Assembly (NCBI GenBank): GCA_035568175.1
Contig: DATMON010000020.1
Location: forward strand, 62,001-126,000
DNA from: AV40 sp035568175
GTDB lineage: Bacteria; Verrucomicrobiota; Verrucomicrobiia; Chthoniobacterales; UBA10450
Length of the DNA: 64,000 nt
Reading direction: 5' to 3'
Part shown: one piece after another, positions 51,233-59,511 of the stretch
How the letters are laid out: every line of letters starts with the position of its first letter
Position numbering within the stretch: position 1 is the first letter of the stretch
Made by a program: the position numbers and the translations under genes
Notes under the pieces: generated by a model
The model's input: the letters and a program-made list of their open reading frames with translations, nothing else
What the model was told of the DNA's origin: nothing
The model's database searches: none

Positions 51233-52390
51233 ATGGCTAAATACAAAATCGCATGGATGCCCGGCGACGGAGTCGGCCACGACGTCATGGAGGCCGCGCG
51301 CATCGTCTTGGATCGGTTGAAACTCGACGCGGAATATCTGCCTTGCGACATCGGTTGGGAGTTTTGGTGCAAGGAAGGCAACGCGCTTCCCGATCGCACG
51401 GTCAAGGCGCTCAAAGAGACCACCTGCGGTCTATTCGGCGCGATCACGAGCAAGCCGCAAGGTGAAGCCAAGGAAGAATTGGCTCCGGAACTGAAAGACA
51501 AGGGATTGGTCTACTTCTCACCCATTGTTGGGCTGCGTCAGATGTTCAACCTCCACACCAACATGCGGCCGTGTAAAAGTTATCCCGGTAATCCGCTGAA
51601 TTTCCGCGGCAACAAGATCACGAATCCGAGCGGCGAAGATGTCCCGATCGATCAGGTCGTGTTCCGCGAAAATACCGAAGGCATGTACGGTGGCGTCGAA
51701 TTTTTTCCGTTGCCCGAGCCGGTCTACACCGCGCTTTGCGCCAATCCGAAGATGAAGAAGTGGAAAGACAAAGCGGGCCTGGAGAATATCGCGCTCTCCA
51801 CCCGCATCATGAGCAAGCAAGGTTGCACCAACATTTGCAACCAAGCCTTCGAGTTCGCCAAAAAGACCGGCCGCAAACGCGTTACCCTGATCGAGAAACC
51901 AAACGTCCTGCGTGAAACCGGAGGCCTAATGATGCGCTGCTTCCGGGACGTGGCCAAGAATTATCCGGACATTCGCGCCGACGACGCGAACATCGACGCT
52001 ATCTGCATGTGGATGTTCAAAAACCCGCAGGATTATTCAGTGCTGGTGGCGGAAAATATGTTCGGCGACATCGTCAGCGATTTGTGCGCGGGACTGGTTG
52101 GTGGACTCGGGTTCGCGCCCAGCGCCAATCTTGGTGACAACTACGCTGTCTTCGAACCAACGCACGGATCGGCGCCGAAATACGCCGGTCAATACAAGGT
52201 CAATCCAATCGCGATGCTCCTGACCGCAAAGTTGATGCTGGATTGGCTCAAGGAAGCCGAAATGGCCACGCGTCTTGAAGCTGCCATTGCTCGCGTCATC
52301 GCGGAAGGCAAAGTGCGCACCTACGATATGGGCGGTAAAGATTCCACCCTCGACGTCGCCAAAGCCATCGCCGACTACGCCAGTTCTTAA
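51233..52390 (+). CDS. Isocitrate/homoisocitrate/isopropylmalate dehydrogenase family enzyme
   Basis: 385 residues. N-terminus KIAWMPGDGVGHDVMEAARI; substrate loop VGLRQMFNLHTNMRPCKSYP; VVFRENTEGMYGGVEFF; Lys in LIEKPNVLRETGGLMMRCFR; metal Asps in ENMFGDIVSDLCAGLVGGLG; FEPTHGSAPKYAG. An insertion (FPLPEPVYTALCANPKMKKW) sets it apart from LeuB and classical Icd. The exact 2-hydroxyacid is uncertain; its place after the LYS4-like gene suggests isocitrate or homoisocitrate. Oxidative decarboxylation with NAD(P). Confidence 0.88.
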   Translation: MAKYKIAWMPGDGVGHDVMEAARIVLDRLKLDAEYLPCDIGWEFWCKEGNALPDRTVKALKETTCGLFGAITSKPQGEAKEELAPELKDKGLVYFSPIVGLRQMFNLHTNMRPCKSYPGNPLNFRGNKITNPSGEDVPIDQVVFRENTEGMYGGVEFFPLPEPVYTALCANPKMKKWKDKAGLENIALSTRIMSKQGCTNICNQAFEFAKKTGRKRVTLIEKPNVLRETGGLMMRCFRDVAKNYPDIRADDANIDAICMWMFKNPQDYSVLVAENMFGDIVSDLCAGLVGGLGFAPSANLGDNYAVFEPTHGSAPKYAGQYKVNPIAMLLTAKLMLDWLKEAEMATRLEAAIARVIAEGKVRTYDMGGKDSTLDVAKAIADYASS

Positions 52391-52396
52391 ACAGAA

Positions 52397-52408
52397 AAGA
52401 TCGACATC
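52397..52408 (+). repeat. AAGATCGACATC word, intergenic copy
   Basis: Exact copy 4 bp upstream of the PrpD-like ATG (52412), in the 21-bp gap between two genes, where a Shine-Dalgarno would be expected. Confidence 0.8.
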
Positions 52409-52411
52409 GTT

Positions 52412-53854
52412 ATGGCATCTCAACCAACCGAATCGAAGCGGCTTCTGTCATACGTCGTCGCCGAGTGGGCGTGTTCGCTGAAATACGAACATCTTTCTCC
52501 GGAGGCGATTCAAGCAGCGAAATTATTCTGGTTCGACTCCGTCGGCTGCGCCCTGGGCGGCAGCCAGCAAGATGACGCGAAAATTTTGCTGAAGCATTAT
52601 CGCGCCATGTCCGGTGGTCCCGCATCCGGGAGCCAAGCCACAGCGTTTGTCTCCGGTTTCAAGACCAATCCGGTCGACGCCTCGTTTCTGAATGGTCACA
52701 TGATCCGGGCGATGGATTACAACGATATTTATTGGAAAGCCGATCCGTGTCATCCGAGCGATCTCATCGCCGCGCCTCTGGCCCTCTGCGAGAGCGAAGG
52801 ATTGAGCGGCAAAGATTTGATTCTTGCGACGATCATCGCCTACGAGATCGAAATGCGTTTATGCGAAATCGGGCGGCCCGGTGTGCGCGAATACGGTTGG
52901 CATCACGCAACCTTGAGCGCGTTCGCAGCGCCAGTCGCGGCCGGCCGCGTGCTCAATCTGACTACAGATCAGATGGTTTCGGCCATCGGCATCAGCGCGG
53001 CGCGAACATTTTGTCCGGGCGCAGTCACGGCCGGCAAGTTGACCAACATGAAAAACACGGTCGATCCGTGGGCGGGACGCATGGGCGCGGAGAGTGCGCT
53101 TCTCGCACGCGACGGATTTTCCGGTCCCGAACACATCATCGACGGCAAGGAAGGGCTCTTTGCCGTGTTCCATCACGTCCAATACAAGGGACAACCAGCC
53201 ACATTCGACGGCAAAGCGTTGGTTGCAGATCTTCCCAACTCGACCAAGTCTCACTACCGCATTCTCGACTGCGGGATGAAGAGTTTCCCGATCGAAGCGC
53301 TCAGTCACGCGCCGCTCACCGCGATGATGAAGACGGTGAAGGAATACAAGATCAAGGCAGATGACGTGAAAGAGATCAAAGTCGAAGTGATCGCGCGCGC
53401 CGCCGACATTCTGGGCGATCCGCACAAATATCGCCCGGACTCCAAAGAAACGGCCGATCATTCCCTGCCTTATTGCATGGCGGCCGGATTGGTCGACGGC
53501 ATGGTGACGCCGCTGCAATTCAAAGAAGAGCGCGTCCTCGATAAGGCTCTCATTCCGATCATGGACAAGGTGAAAGTGGTAGCGAACGAAGAGTTCGAAG
53601 CGCTCTTTCCAAAATTCCAGCCGAGCCGCGTAACCATCACCACCAACGACGGCAAGTCCCATTCGACGCGGGTCGATGTTCCGAAGGGCGATCCGCGCGA
53701 TCCGATGACCGAGGAAGAGATCGCGGTAAAATTCACCGCGCTCGGCGGTGACGTTATCGGCAAGGATCAATGCAAGAAATTGCAGAAGTTCATCATGGGC
53801 ATTGAAACTGCCAAGGATCTAAGCGGACTCTTTGAGCTGACTACCGCGCGCTAA
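52412..53854 (+). CDS. MmgE/PrpD-family dehydratase, second paralogue
   Basis: 480 residues. Family blocks FDSVGCALGGSQQDDAKILL, MDYNDIYWKADPCHPSDLIA, AYEIEMRLCEIGRPGVREYG and PHKYRPDSKETADHSLPYCM. Same fold as prpD at 31921-33285 but clearly diverged. Located after the isocitrate/homoisocitrate dehydrogenase gene, it may dehydrate citrate, methylcitrate or homocitrate to the aconitate-type intermediate used by the LYS4-like enzyme. Confidence 0.9.
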   Translation: MASQPTESKRLLSYVVAEWACSLKYEHLSPEAIQAAKLFWFDSVGCALGGSQQDDAKILLKHYRAMSGGPASGSQATAFVSGFKTNPVDASFLNGHMIRAMDYNDIYWKADPCHPSDLIAAPLALCESEGLSGKDLILATIIAYEIEMRLCEIGRPGVREYGWHHATLSAFAAPVAAGRVLNLTTDQMVSAIGISAARTFCPGAVTAGKLTNMKNTVDPWAGRMGAESALLARDGFSGPEHIIDGKEGLFAVFHHVQYKGQPATFDGKALVADLPNSTKSHYRILDCGMKSFPIEALSHAPLTAMMKTVKEYKIKADDVKEIKVEVIARAADILGDPHKYRPDSKETADHSLPYCMAAGLVDGMVTPLQFKEERVLDKALIPIMDKVKVVANEEFEALFPKFQPSRVTITTNDGKSHSTRVDVPKGDPRDPMTEEEIAVKFTALGGDVIGKDQCKKLQKFIMGIETAKDLSGLFELTTAR

Positions 53855-53890
53855 TCCGTGTAGCTGTGCCGGTCAGAAGAAACGGAGAAA

Positions 53891-53913
53891 ACGGCCCGCA
53901 GGGCCGTGGCTAC
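53891..53913. repeat. Single GTAG REP unit
   Basis: ACGGCCCGCAGGGCCGTGGC then TAC; inverse GTAGCCACGGCCC, one hairpin. Confidence 0.65.
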
Positions 53914-53933
53914 AACTCTTTAGTCGGCGCCCA

Positions 53934-53966
53934 AATATTTGGGACACGACGGCGCGTATCCCTCCA
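53934..53966. repeat. GGAG-type REP-like element, partial
   Basis: TCGGCGCCCAAATATTTGGG then ACACGACGGCGCG and TATCCCTCCA; one full unit and a truncated inverse unit. Closest intergenic match to the tsaB insertion. Confidence 0.8.
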
Positions 53967-55505
53967 TTACGCGTTCGCACTGCCGGCATCGCCCGCGCCG
54001 AACTGGATTCCCTGCGCAAGCGGAAGCTCTGAGGAAAAGTTAATCGTGTTGGTCTGGCGACGCATGTAACTTTTCCACGAATCGCTGCCGCTCTCGCGTC
54101 CCCCGCCGGTATTTTTCTCGCCGCCAAACGCGCCGCCAATTTCGGCGCCGCTGGTGCCGGTGTTCACGTTCGCGATTCCGCAATCGCTCCCGACTGCGCT
54201 GACGAATTTTTCCGCCTCGCGCACGTCGTTCGTAAAAATGGAACTGGTCAGGCCCTGGGGAACGCCGTTTTGGATCGCGATCGCTTCGTCAAAATCGCGA
54301 TAGGTGAGCAAATAGAGCAACGGCCCGAATGTCTCCTCCTGCACGATGTTGAAATTCGGCTTCGCGTTCGCAAGACACGGCTTCATGTAACAATCGCCCG
54401 GCAACTCCATGCGTTCGCCGCCGTAAAGGATTTCGCCGCCTTCGTCTTTCAATTTCTGAATCGAATGCTGCACCATGTCGACCGCGCCCTTGTCGATCAA
54501 AGGCCCCATCAAAGTTTTCTTATCGAGCGGATTCCCGATCGGCAGCGATTTGTAGGCGGCCAGCAATTTCGTGCGCACTTTGTCCGCCACCGACTCGTGC
54601 ATGATGACGCGCCGCGTCGAAGTGCAACGTTGACCCGCCGTCCCCACCGCGCCGAAGAAAATCGATTGCGTCGCCATTTCCAGATCGGCAGTTGGGCAAA
54701 CGATGAGCGCGTTGTTGCCGCCGAGTTCCATAATCGTCTTCCCCAATCGGCCATGAACGGTCTTCGCCACGTTCAATCCCATCGCCACCGAACCCGTGGC
54801 GGAGATCAATGGAATCCGCGCGTCGTCGGCCAGCTTTTGACCGACGGTTTTGCGGTCGCCAATCAGTAAAGTGAAAATCGCTGGATCGGCCCCGGTTTCG
54901 TGACAAACGCGTTCGGCAATTTTCGTGACCGCGATCGCAGTCAGCGGAGTTTTCTCCGACGGTTTCCAAATCGTCGCGTCGCCGCAAACCGCGGCGAGCG
55001 CGGCGTTCCAGGACCAGACCGCGACCGGAAAATTAAATGCTGTGATTACGGCAACGAGTCCAAGCGGATGCCATTGCTCCATCAAACGATGACTCGGCCG
55101 TTCCGATTGAATCGTCAGACCGTAAAGCATGCGCGATTGGCCTACCGCGAAATCGCAGATGTCGATCATCTCCTGCACTTCGCCTTCGCCTTCCGCCACA
55201 ATTTTTCCGGTCTCGAGCGTGATCAGCTGACCGAGCTCGCGTTTCAGTTCGCGGAGCGCGTTTCCAAGACGGCGAACGGTGTCGCCCCGCACTGGACCGG
55301 GAGTTTTTCGCCATTTTTCGAACGATTCCTGCGCACGCGCGATCGTCGTTTTGTAATCTTCTTCCGACGCAGTTCGAATGCTCGCGATCTTTTTTCCGTC
55401 AATCGGCGAGATCTTGTCGATCTTCGCCCCGCCGCCGCTCCATTTGCCGTTGAAGACTCCTGCGTTGTCCTCGCTAAGCGCGAGTTTTTCGAAGACCGAT
55501 TGCAT
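53967..55505 (-). CDS. ALDH7-type aldehyde dehydrogenase (2-aminoadipate 6-semialdehyde dehydrogenase)
   Basis: About 512 residues from the ATG encoding MQSVFEKLALSEDNAGVFNG; a start 7 codons upstream overlaps the lat gene. ALDH core: AFNFPVAVWSWNAALAAVCG, MELGGNNALIVCPTADLEMA, nucleophile Cys in VGTAGQRCTSTRRV, and LTYRDFDEAIAIQNGVPQGL. The GTAGQRCTSTRR form is that of antiquitin/ALDH7, which oxidises aminoadipate semialdehyde. It lies 2 bp after the lysine 6-aminotransferase gene, whose product is that aldehyde. Confidence 0.9.
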   Translation of the reverse strand: MQSVFEKLALSEDNAGVFNGKWSGGGAKIDKISPIDGKKIASIRTASEEDYKTTIARAQESFEKWRKTPGPVRGDTVRRLGNALRELKRELGQLITLETGKIVAEGEGEVQEMIDICDFAVGQSRMLYGLTIQSERPSHRLMEQWHPLGLVAVITAFNFPVAVWSWNAALAAVCGDATIWKPSEKTPLTAIAVTKIAERVCHETGADPAIFTLLIGDRKTVGQKLADDARIPLISATGSVAMGLNVAKTVHGRLGKTIMELGGNNALIVCPTADLEMATQSIFFGAVGTAGQRCTSTRRVIMHESVADKVRTKLLAAYKSLPIGNPLDKKTLMGPLIDKGAVDMVQHSIQKLKDEGGEILYGGERMELPGDCYMKPCLANAKPNFNIVQEETFGPLLYLLTYRDFDEAIAIQNGVPQGLTSSIFTNDVREAEKFVSAVGSDCGIANVNTGTSGAEIGGAFGGEKNTGGGRESGSDSWKSYMRRQTNTINFSSELPLAQGIQFGAGDAGSANA

Positions 55506-55507
55506 CG

Positions 55508-56905
55508 CTATTTCCGTTTCCGGCAATATTGCCGAATCAAACCCATCGCTTCGTCCACAACTTCTGCGGTGATGTCGAGCGCCGGACGAAAACGGATCGA
55601 TCGATCGCCGGAGCGCAGCGTCAAGACGCCGAGATCAAACAGACCTTTCCAAAATCTCTCGCGCGTATCGGCATCCGGCAGATCGAACGACAGCAACAAT
55701 CCGCGGCCGCGCACGGCCGAAATCGTCGGTTCGTAACGTTGCAAGTCGCGGAGTTGATCCAAAAAGTAAGCTCCAACTTTGGCCGCGTTCTCGACCAGAA
55801 ATTCCTCTTCGATGATGTGCATGCAATGCGTCGACCGGACCATGTCGGTGAGATTGCCGCCCCAGGTGGAGTTCAAACGACTGGGTAAACGAAACGCGTT
55901 GTCTTTCACTTCATCCAAACGCGGACCGGCCATCACGCCACAGGTCTGCGCCTTTTTTCCAAACGCAAGCAGGTCCGGAAGAACGTCGAAATGCTGGCAA
56001 CACCACATCTTCCCGGTCGCACCCATACCGGATTGCACTTCGTCGAAAATTAAGAGGATGTCGTTTTCATCGCAGATTTCGCGAAGTTTCTTCAACCATT
56101 CGCCGCGGAAATGATTATCGCCGCCTTCGCCCTGGATCGGCTCGATGATGATGGCGCAGATGTCGATCTTGCCCCGCTTAGCCGGGTCGATGTAATCCCG
56201 GATTTCCTGCTCCGCTTTTTTCTCGCGAGCAATCACGTCTTTTTCGCGCTCGGATTCCGGCAAAGCAAAGTCGATGAACGGGCAGGAAACGCGCGGCCAC
56301 TCGAACTTGGCGAACAAATCCGTCTTGCGCGGATCGGTATTGGTCAGGCTCATGGTGTAGCCACTGCGCCCGTGAAACGCGTGGCGGAAATGCAGAATCT
56401 CTGTCCCGCGCTCACCATGACCTGCAGCCATGTTCTTGCGCACTTTCCAATCCATCGCCGCTTTGAGTGTGTTCTCGACCGCGGCCGCGCCGCCTTCGAT
56501 GAACAAATATTTCTCGAGCGGCGCCAGACCGGCGACGCGCGCAAAAGTTTCAACGAATTCAGCGTAAGCCTCCGAGTAAACGTCTGAGTTGGCGACTTTC
56601 GCTTTGGCCGCGCGCAAGAGATCGCGCTGCACATCGGGCTGATCGAAGTAAGGATGATTAAACCCGATCGGCATCGAGCCGAAGAAACCGTAAAGATCGA
56701 TCAAACGATGACCGTTGGCCGCGTCGTAAAGATACGCCCCGCGGCTCTTTTCCTGATCGAGAACGATCTTAAAACCGTCGAGCAAAATATGGTCGCCCAG
56801 CACGTGAAGCACACGAGATGGATCGACAGATGTTTTACTTTTGCTCTTACTCAAACGCGGCCGCGACGTGCGGCCCGCTTCGGTGAGCATGGGCGGCATA
56901 CTCAT
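55508..56905 (-). CDS. lat: L-lysine 6-transaminase
   Basis: 465 residues, class III PLP aminotransferase. HVLGDHILLDGFKIVLDQEK, RLIDLYGFFGSMPIGFNHPY, FIEGGAAAVENTLKAAMDWK, IIEPIQGEGGDNHFRGEWL, LLIFDEVQSGMGATG and PLP-Lys in LLAFGKKAQTCGVMAG. The GDHILLDGF opening and FGKKAQTCG are typical of Lat. It transfers the epsilon-amino group of lysine to 2-oxoglutarate, giving aminoadipate semialdehyde. Operon with the ALDH. Confidence 0.92.
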   Translation of the reverse strand: MSMPPMLTEAGRTSRPRLSKSKSKTSVDPSRVLHVLGDHILLDGFKIVLDQEKSRGAYLYDAANGHRLIDLYGFFGSMPIGFNHPYFDQPDVQRDLLRAAKAKVANSDVYSEAYAEFVETFARVAGLAPLEKYLFIEGGAAAVENTLKAAMDWKVRKNMAAGHGERGTEILHFRHAFHGRSGYTMSLTNTDPRKTDLFAKFEWPRVSCPFIDFALPESEREKDVIAREKKAEQEIRDYIDPAKRGKIDICAIIIEPIQGEGGDNHFRGEWLKKLREICDENDILLIFDEVQSGMGATGKMWCCQHFDVLPDLLAFGKKAQTCGVMAGPRLDEVKDNAFRLPSRLNSTWGGNLTDMVRSTHCMHIIEEEFLVENAAKVGAYFLDQLRDLQRYEPTISAVRGRGLLLSFDLPDADTRERFWKGLFDLGVLTLRSGDRSIRFRPALDITAEVVDEAMGLIRQYCRKRK

Positions 56906-56956
56906 CCGTTGAGATTAGCTGTCGGCACCGAGTTGGTCAACCAGTGCGGCGATGCC

Positions 56957-57499
56957 CTACTTCTTCTTCTCCGGCCAGAGCGCGTTCTTTTCCGCGGTCG
57001 CTTTGACCAGTGCGGCGTTGTATTCGGCCACTTCCGCGTTGTAGGCAATGTTGCCTTGGGTGTCGCTGTGGAGAAGATCGCGCTTTTTCAGTCGCAACGC
57101 CTGACTCCATGCGGTGAGCCGTTCCAATTCCGTCGCGTTAACGGCCCTTCGTTGCTCAAGGCTCGGCGCCGCGATCGCTTTCGAAATTTTTTCGAGCCCG
57201 TAATGGTTCGCTGGCGCCGAAGCGACCGGTTTATGTTTAAAAAATTTGTCGAAATCGGATCCCGAAAGCAGGCCCGGTCGCAACACGAAATAGGCAAGAA
57301 TGCAGGGCAGCGCGATTAATCGGAACGTCCTCGATAAGGGAGCGAGGTCCGGATAACTCAACCGAAAAAACAACGGCCCAAAGGGCAGAAAAATTCCCAG
57401 GCCCCACCAAACGCTAACGCCAAAGGCCGCGCGAATCAGCAGGATTCGCCCGATGAGTGAGCACAATAATCCTATCGCGAGAAAAACCAGGGCCGCCAC
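56957..57499 (-). CDS. Membrane protein with helical tail, unknown
   Basis: 180 residues. Two or three membrane helices (MAALVFLAIGLLCSLIGRIL, VWWGLGIFLPFGPLFF, RLIALPCILAYFVLRPG) and a polar C-terminal helical domain of about 90 residues ending NALWPEKKK. No family recognised. Confidence 0.6.
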   Translation of the reverse strand: MAALVFLAIGLLCSLIGRILLIRAAFGVSVWWGLGIFLPFGPLFFRLSYPDLAPLSRTFRLIALPCILAYFVLRPGLLSGSDFDKFFKHKPVASAPANHYGLEKISKAIAAPSLEQRRAVNATELERLTAWSQALRLKKRDLLHSDTQGNIAYNAEVAEYNAALVKATAEKNALWPEKKK

Positions 57500-57533
57500 G
57501 CACCGATTTAAGCAGGCTAAGTGCCATTGCTAA

Positions 57534-57580
57534 GGGCGATTGATCTCAATCGCCCGGGGCAGTTCGGTCACCGTCCCTAC
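57534..57580. repeat. GTAG REPIN (GGCGATT type), supplies a stop codon
   Basis: GGGCGATTGATCTCAATCGC then CCGGGGCAGTTCGGTCACCG and TCCCTAC. On the - strand its GTAG end gives the TAG stop of the acyl-CoA dehydrogenase gene (57577-57579). Confidence 0.8.
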
Positions 57581-59511
57581 CGGACGATTCCTTCGCGCAG
57601 CGAGGAATGTTTGCCCGCGAGCAATTCTTGAGTGAGTTGGTAACCGCCCTTGTCTACATTTCGACGCGCGCCGGCAAAGTAATTATCGATCCGCGCCCGG
57701 GCCGATTTGCAAAAATAATTCGCGACAGACAGAACTTCGTCCGCCGACTCGCCGTGATCGATTTTGTATTGCGCGAAAGAGCAGGTCGCGCTGATTGCAA
57801 AAAGCTCGGTGGCAATGCCGACAAATCGCGAAAGCAAAAGCTGCTCGCGATCGAGCTTTGGGCCGAACCGCGCCATAGCGTGAAACAATCCCCGCGCCAG
57901 TTTCTTGCTCGTCCGCGCACTGTAATCGACATGCTTTTGCAGATCGCGGTGGAGATTGTCGATCTTGCCCGCGCCGCTCGAGAGCCACTGCCGCGGATAC
58001 CAGCCAGCATAAAATTTTCCGGAAGTGAAAACCGCTTTTGCGCGTTCAGACATTGGCAATTGAGTGTTGAAAATCGCTCCGCCCACTTTCAAATGCGGAT
58101 CGAGCGCTTCGCGCGCGATAAACAAGCGCATGATTTCGCTTGAGCCTTCGAAGATGGTGTTAATCCGGCAATCGCGCAGGAAACGCTCGACCGGGATCGC
58201 CTCTTCGCCGCGGCCAGCCAGTGATTGAGCCGTTTCGTAACCGCGGCCACCACGCACTTGCATCGCGTCATCCGAAATTTTCCAGGTTGTCTCGGTCGAC
58301 CACATTTTGCACATCGCGGTTTCGATTCGCAGATCGCCGGCTTTGCGATCGACAAGTCCCGACGTCAGAAATGTCATCGCTTCCATTGCGAAAGTATTGC
58401 CGGCCATCTCCGCGATTTTCCCGGCAATGGCCGAATGTTGTCCAATTGGAACGCCCCATTGAATCCGTTCGCTCGCCCACTTGCGCGAAATCTCGAGCAA
58501 ACGTTTGGACAAACCGACGCACGCGGCCGGAATCGTGAGGCGGCCGGTATTTAAAGTGGTCAGCGCCACTTTCAATCCCTGGCCTTCTTTCGCGATCATG
58601 TTTTCGCGCGGCACGCGCACATTCGTGAATTTCACGATCCCGTTATAGAGCGCGCGCAATCCCATGAACCGGCAGCGATAAGTGATCTCGAGTCCGGGCG
58701 AATCGACATCGACAATGAACGCGGTGATTTGCTTGCGCTCCTTGCCGTTCACGATCTTCGGCGCCGTCTTCGCCATCACCACCAGCACTCCGGCTTTGAT
58801 CAAATTCGTGCACCAAAGTTTTTCGCCATTGAGAATGAAGGCCGAGCCGTCTTCGGTCGGATCCGCCCGCAAACTCATATTCGCTGGATCGGAGCCCGCG
58901 TTCCATTCCGTCAGCGCGAACGCGGAAATTTCGTGTCGCGCAACGCGGGGCAGATATTTTTTCTTCTGCTCATCTGTTCCGAAAAGGAGCAACGGCTGCG
59001 GAACGCCGATCGATTGGTGCGCGGACACAAGCGCGGTCAGGTTCGCGTCCCAGCTTCCGAGCAACATCGCGGCCCGTCCGTAATTGACCTGTGACAAACC
59101 CAGCCCTTCGTACTGCTTCGGAATTTTCACCCCGAACGCGCCCATCGCGAAAAGATCGTCAATGTTCTTCTGCGGAATTTCGCCAGTGCGATCCACTTCA
59201 TCCGCATCAACGTTTTCGCGCAAATATTTCTCGAGACTGGCAAGAAAATCTTTTCCAGCTTCGCGATCTTCTGCGCTTTGCGACGGCCACGGATAAATCC
59301 GATTAAAATCGTAGCGGCCAATGAAAAGGTTGCTCGCGAAGCTGCCGCGTTCATCGAGCGGATCTCGCGAAGCTTCGGCCAGCTCGAGCGCTTCGCGCTT
59401 GCCCTTCGACATTTTCGAAGTGTCGATCACCGACGCAGGCGACTGGATTTGCGGCTTCGCGCTCGTTTCCTCGCTGACTTGTTTCTCGGGCGCTTCCAAC
59501 GACGATTTCAT
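57577..59511 (-). CDS. Acyl-CoA dehydrogenase, long two-domain (VLCAD-like) type
   Basis: About 644 residues from the ATG encoding MKSSLEAPEKQVSEETSAKP. After a disordered leader comes the ACAD core: MGAFGVKIPKQYEGLGLSQV, SAFALTEWNAGSDPANMSLR, NGEKLWCTNLIKAGVLVVMA, catalytic-Glu region NTIFEGSSEIMRLFIAREAL. A C-terminal helical domain of about 150 residues follows, as in very-long-chain enzymes. Overlaps the fadB-like gene by ATGA, so it is coupled to it. Confidence 0.92.
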   Translation of the reverse strand: MKSSLEAPEKQVSEETSAKPQIQSPASVIDTSKMSKGKREALELAEASRDPLDERGSFASNLFIGRYDFNRIYPWPSQSAEDREAGKDFLASLEKYLRENVDADEVDRTGEIPQKNIDDLFAMGAFGVKIPKQYEGLGLSQVNYGRAAMLLGSWDANLTALVSAHQSIGVPQPLLLFGTDEQKKKYLPRVARHEISAFALTEWNAGSDPANMSLRADPTEDGSAFILNGEKLWCTNLIKAGVLVVMAKTAPKIVNGKERKQITAFIVDVDSPGLEITYRCRFMGLRALYNGIVKFTNVRVPRENMIAKEGQGLKVALTTLNTGRLTIPAACVGLSKRLLEISRKWASERIQWGVPIGQHSAIAGKIAEMAGNTFAMEAMTFLTSGLVDRKAGDLRIETAMCKMWSTETTWKISDDAMQVRGGRGYETAQSLAGRGEEAIPVERFLRDCRINTIFEGSSEIMRLFIAREALDPHLKVGGAIFNTQLPMSERAKAVFTSGKFYAGWYPRQWLSSGAGKIDNLHRDLQKHVDYSARTSKKLARGLFHAMARFGPKLDREQLLLSRFVGIATELFAISATCSFAQYKIDHGESADEVLSVANYFCKSARARIDNYFAGARRNVDKGGYQLTQELLAGKHSSLREGIVR

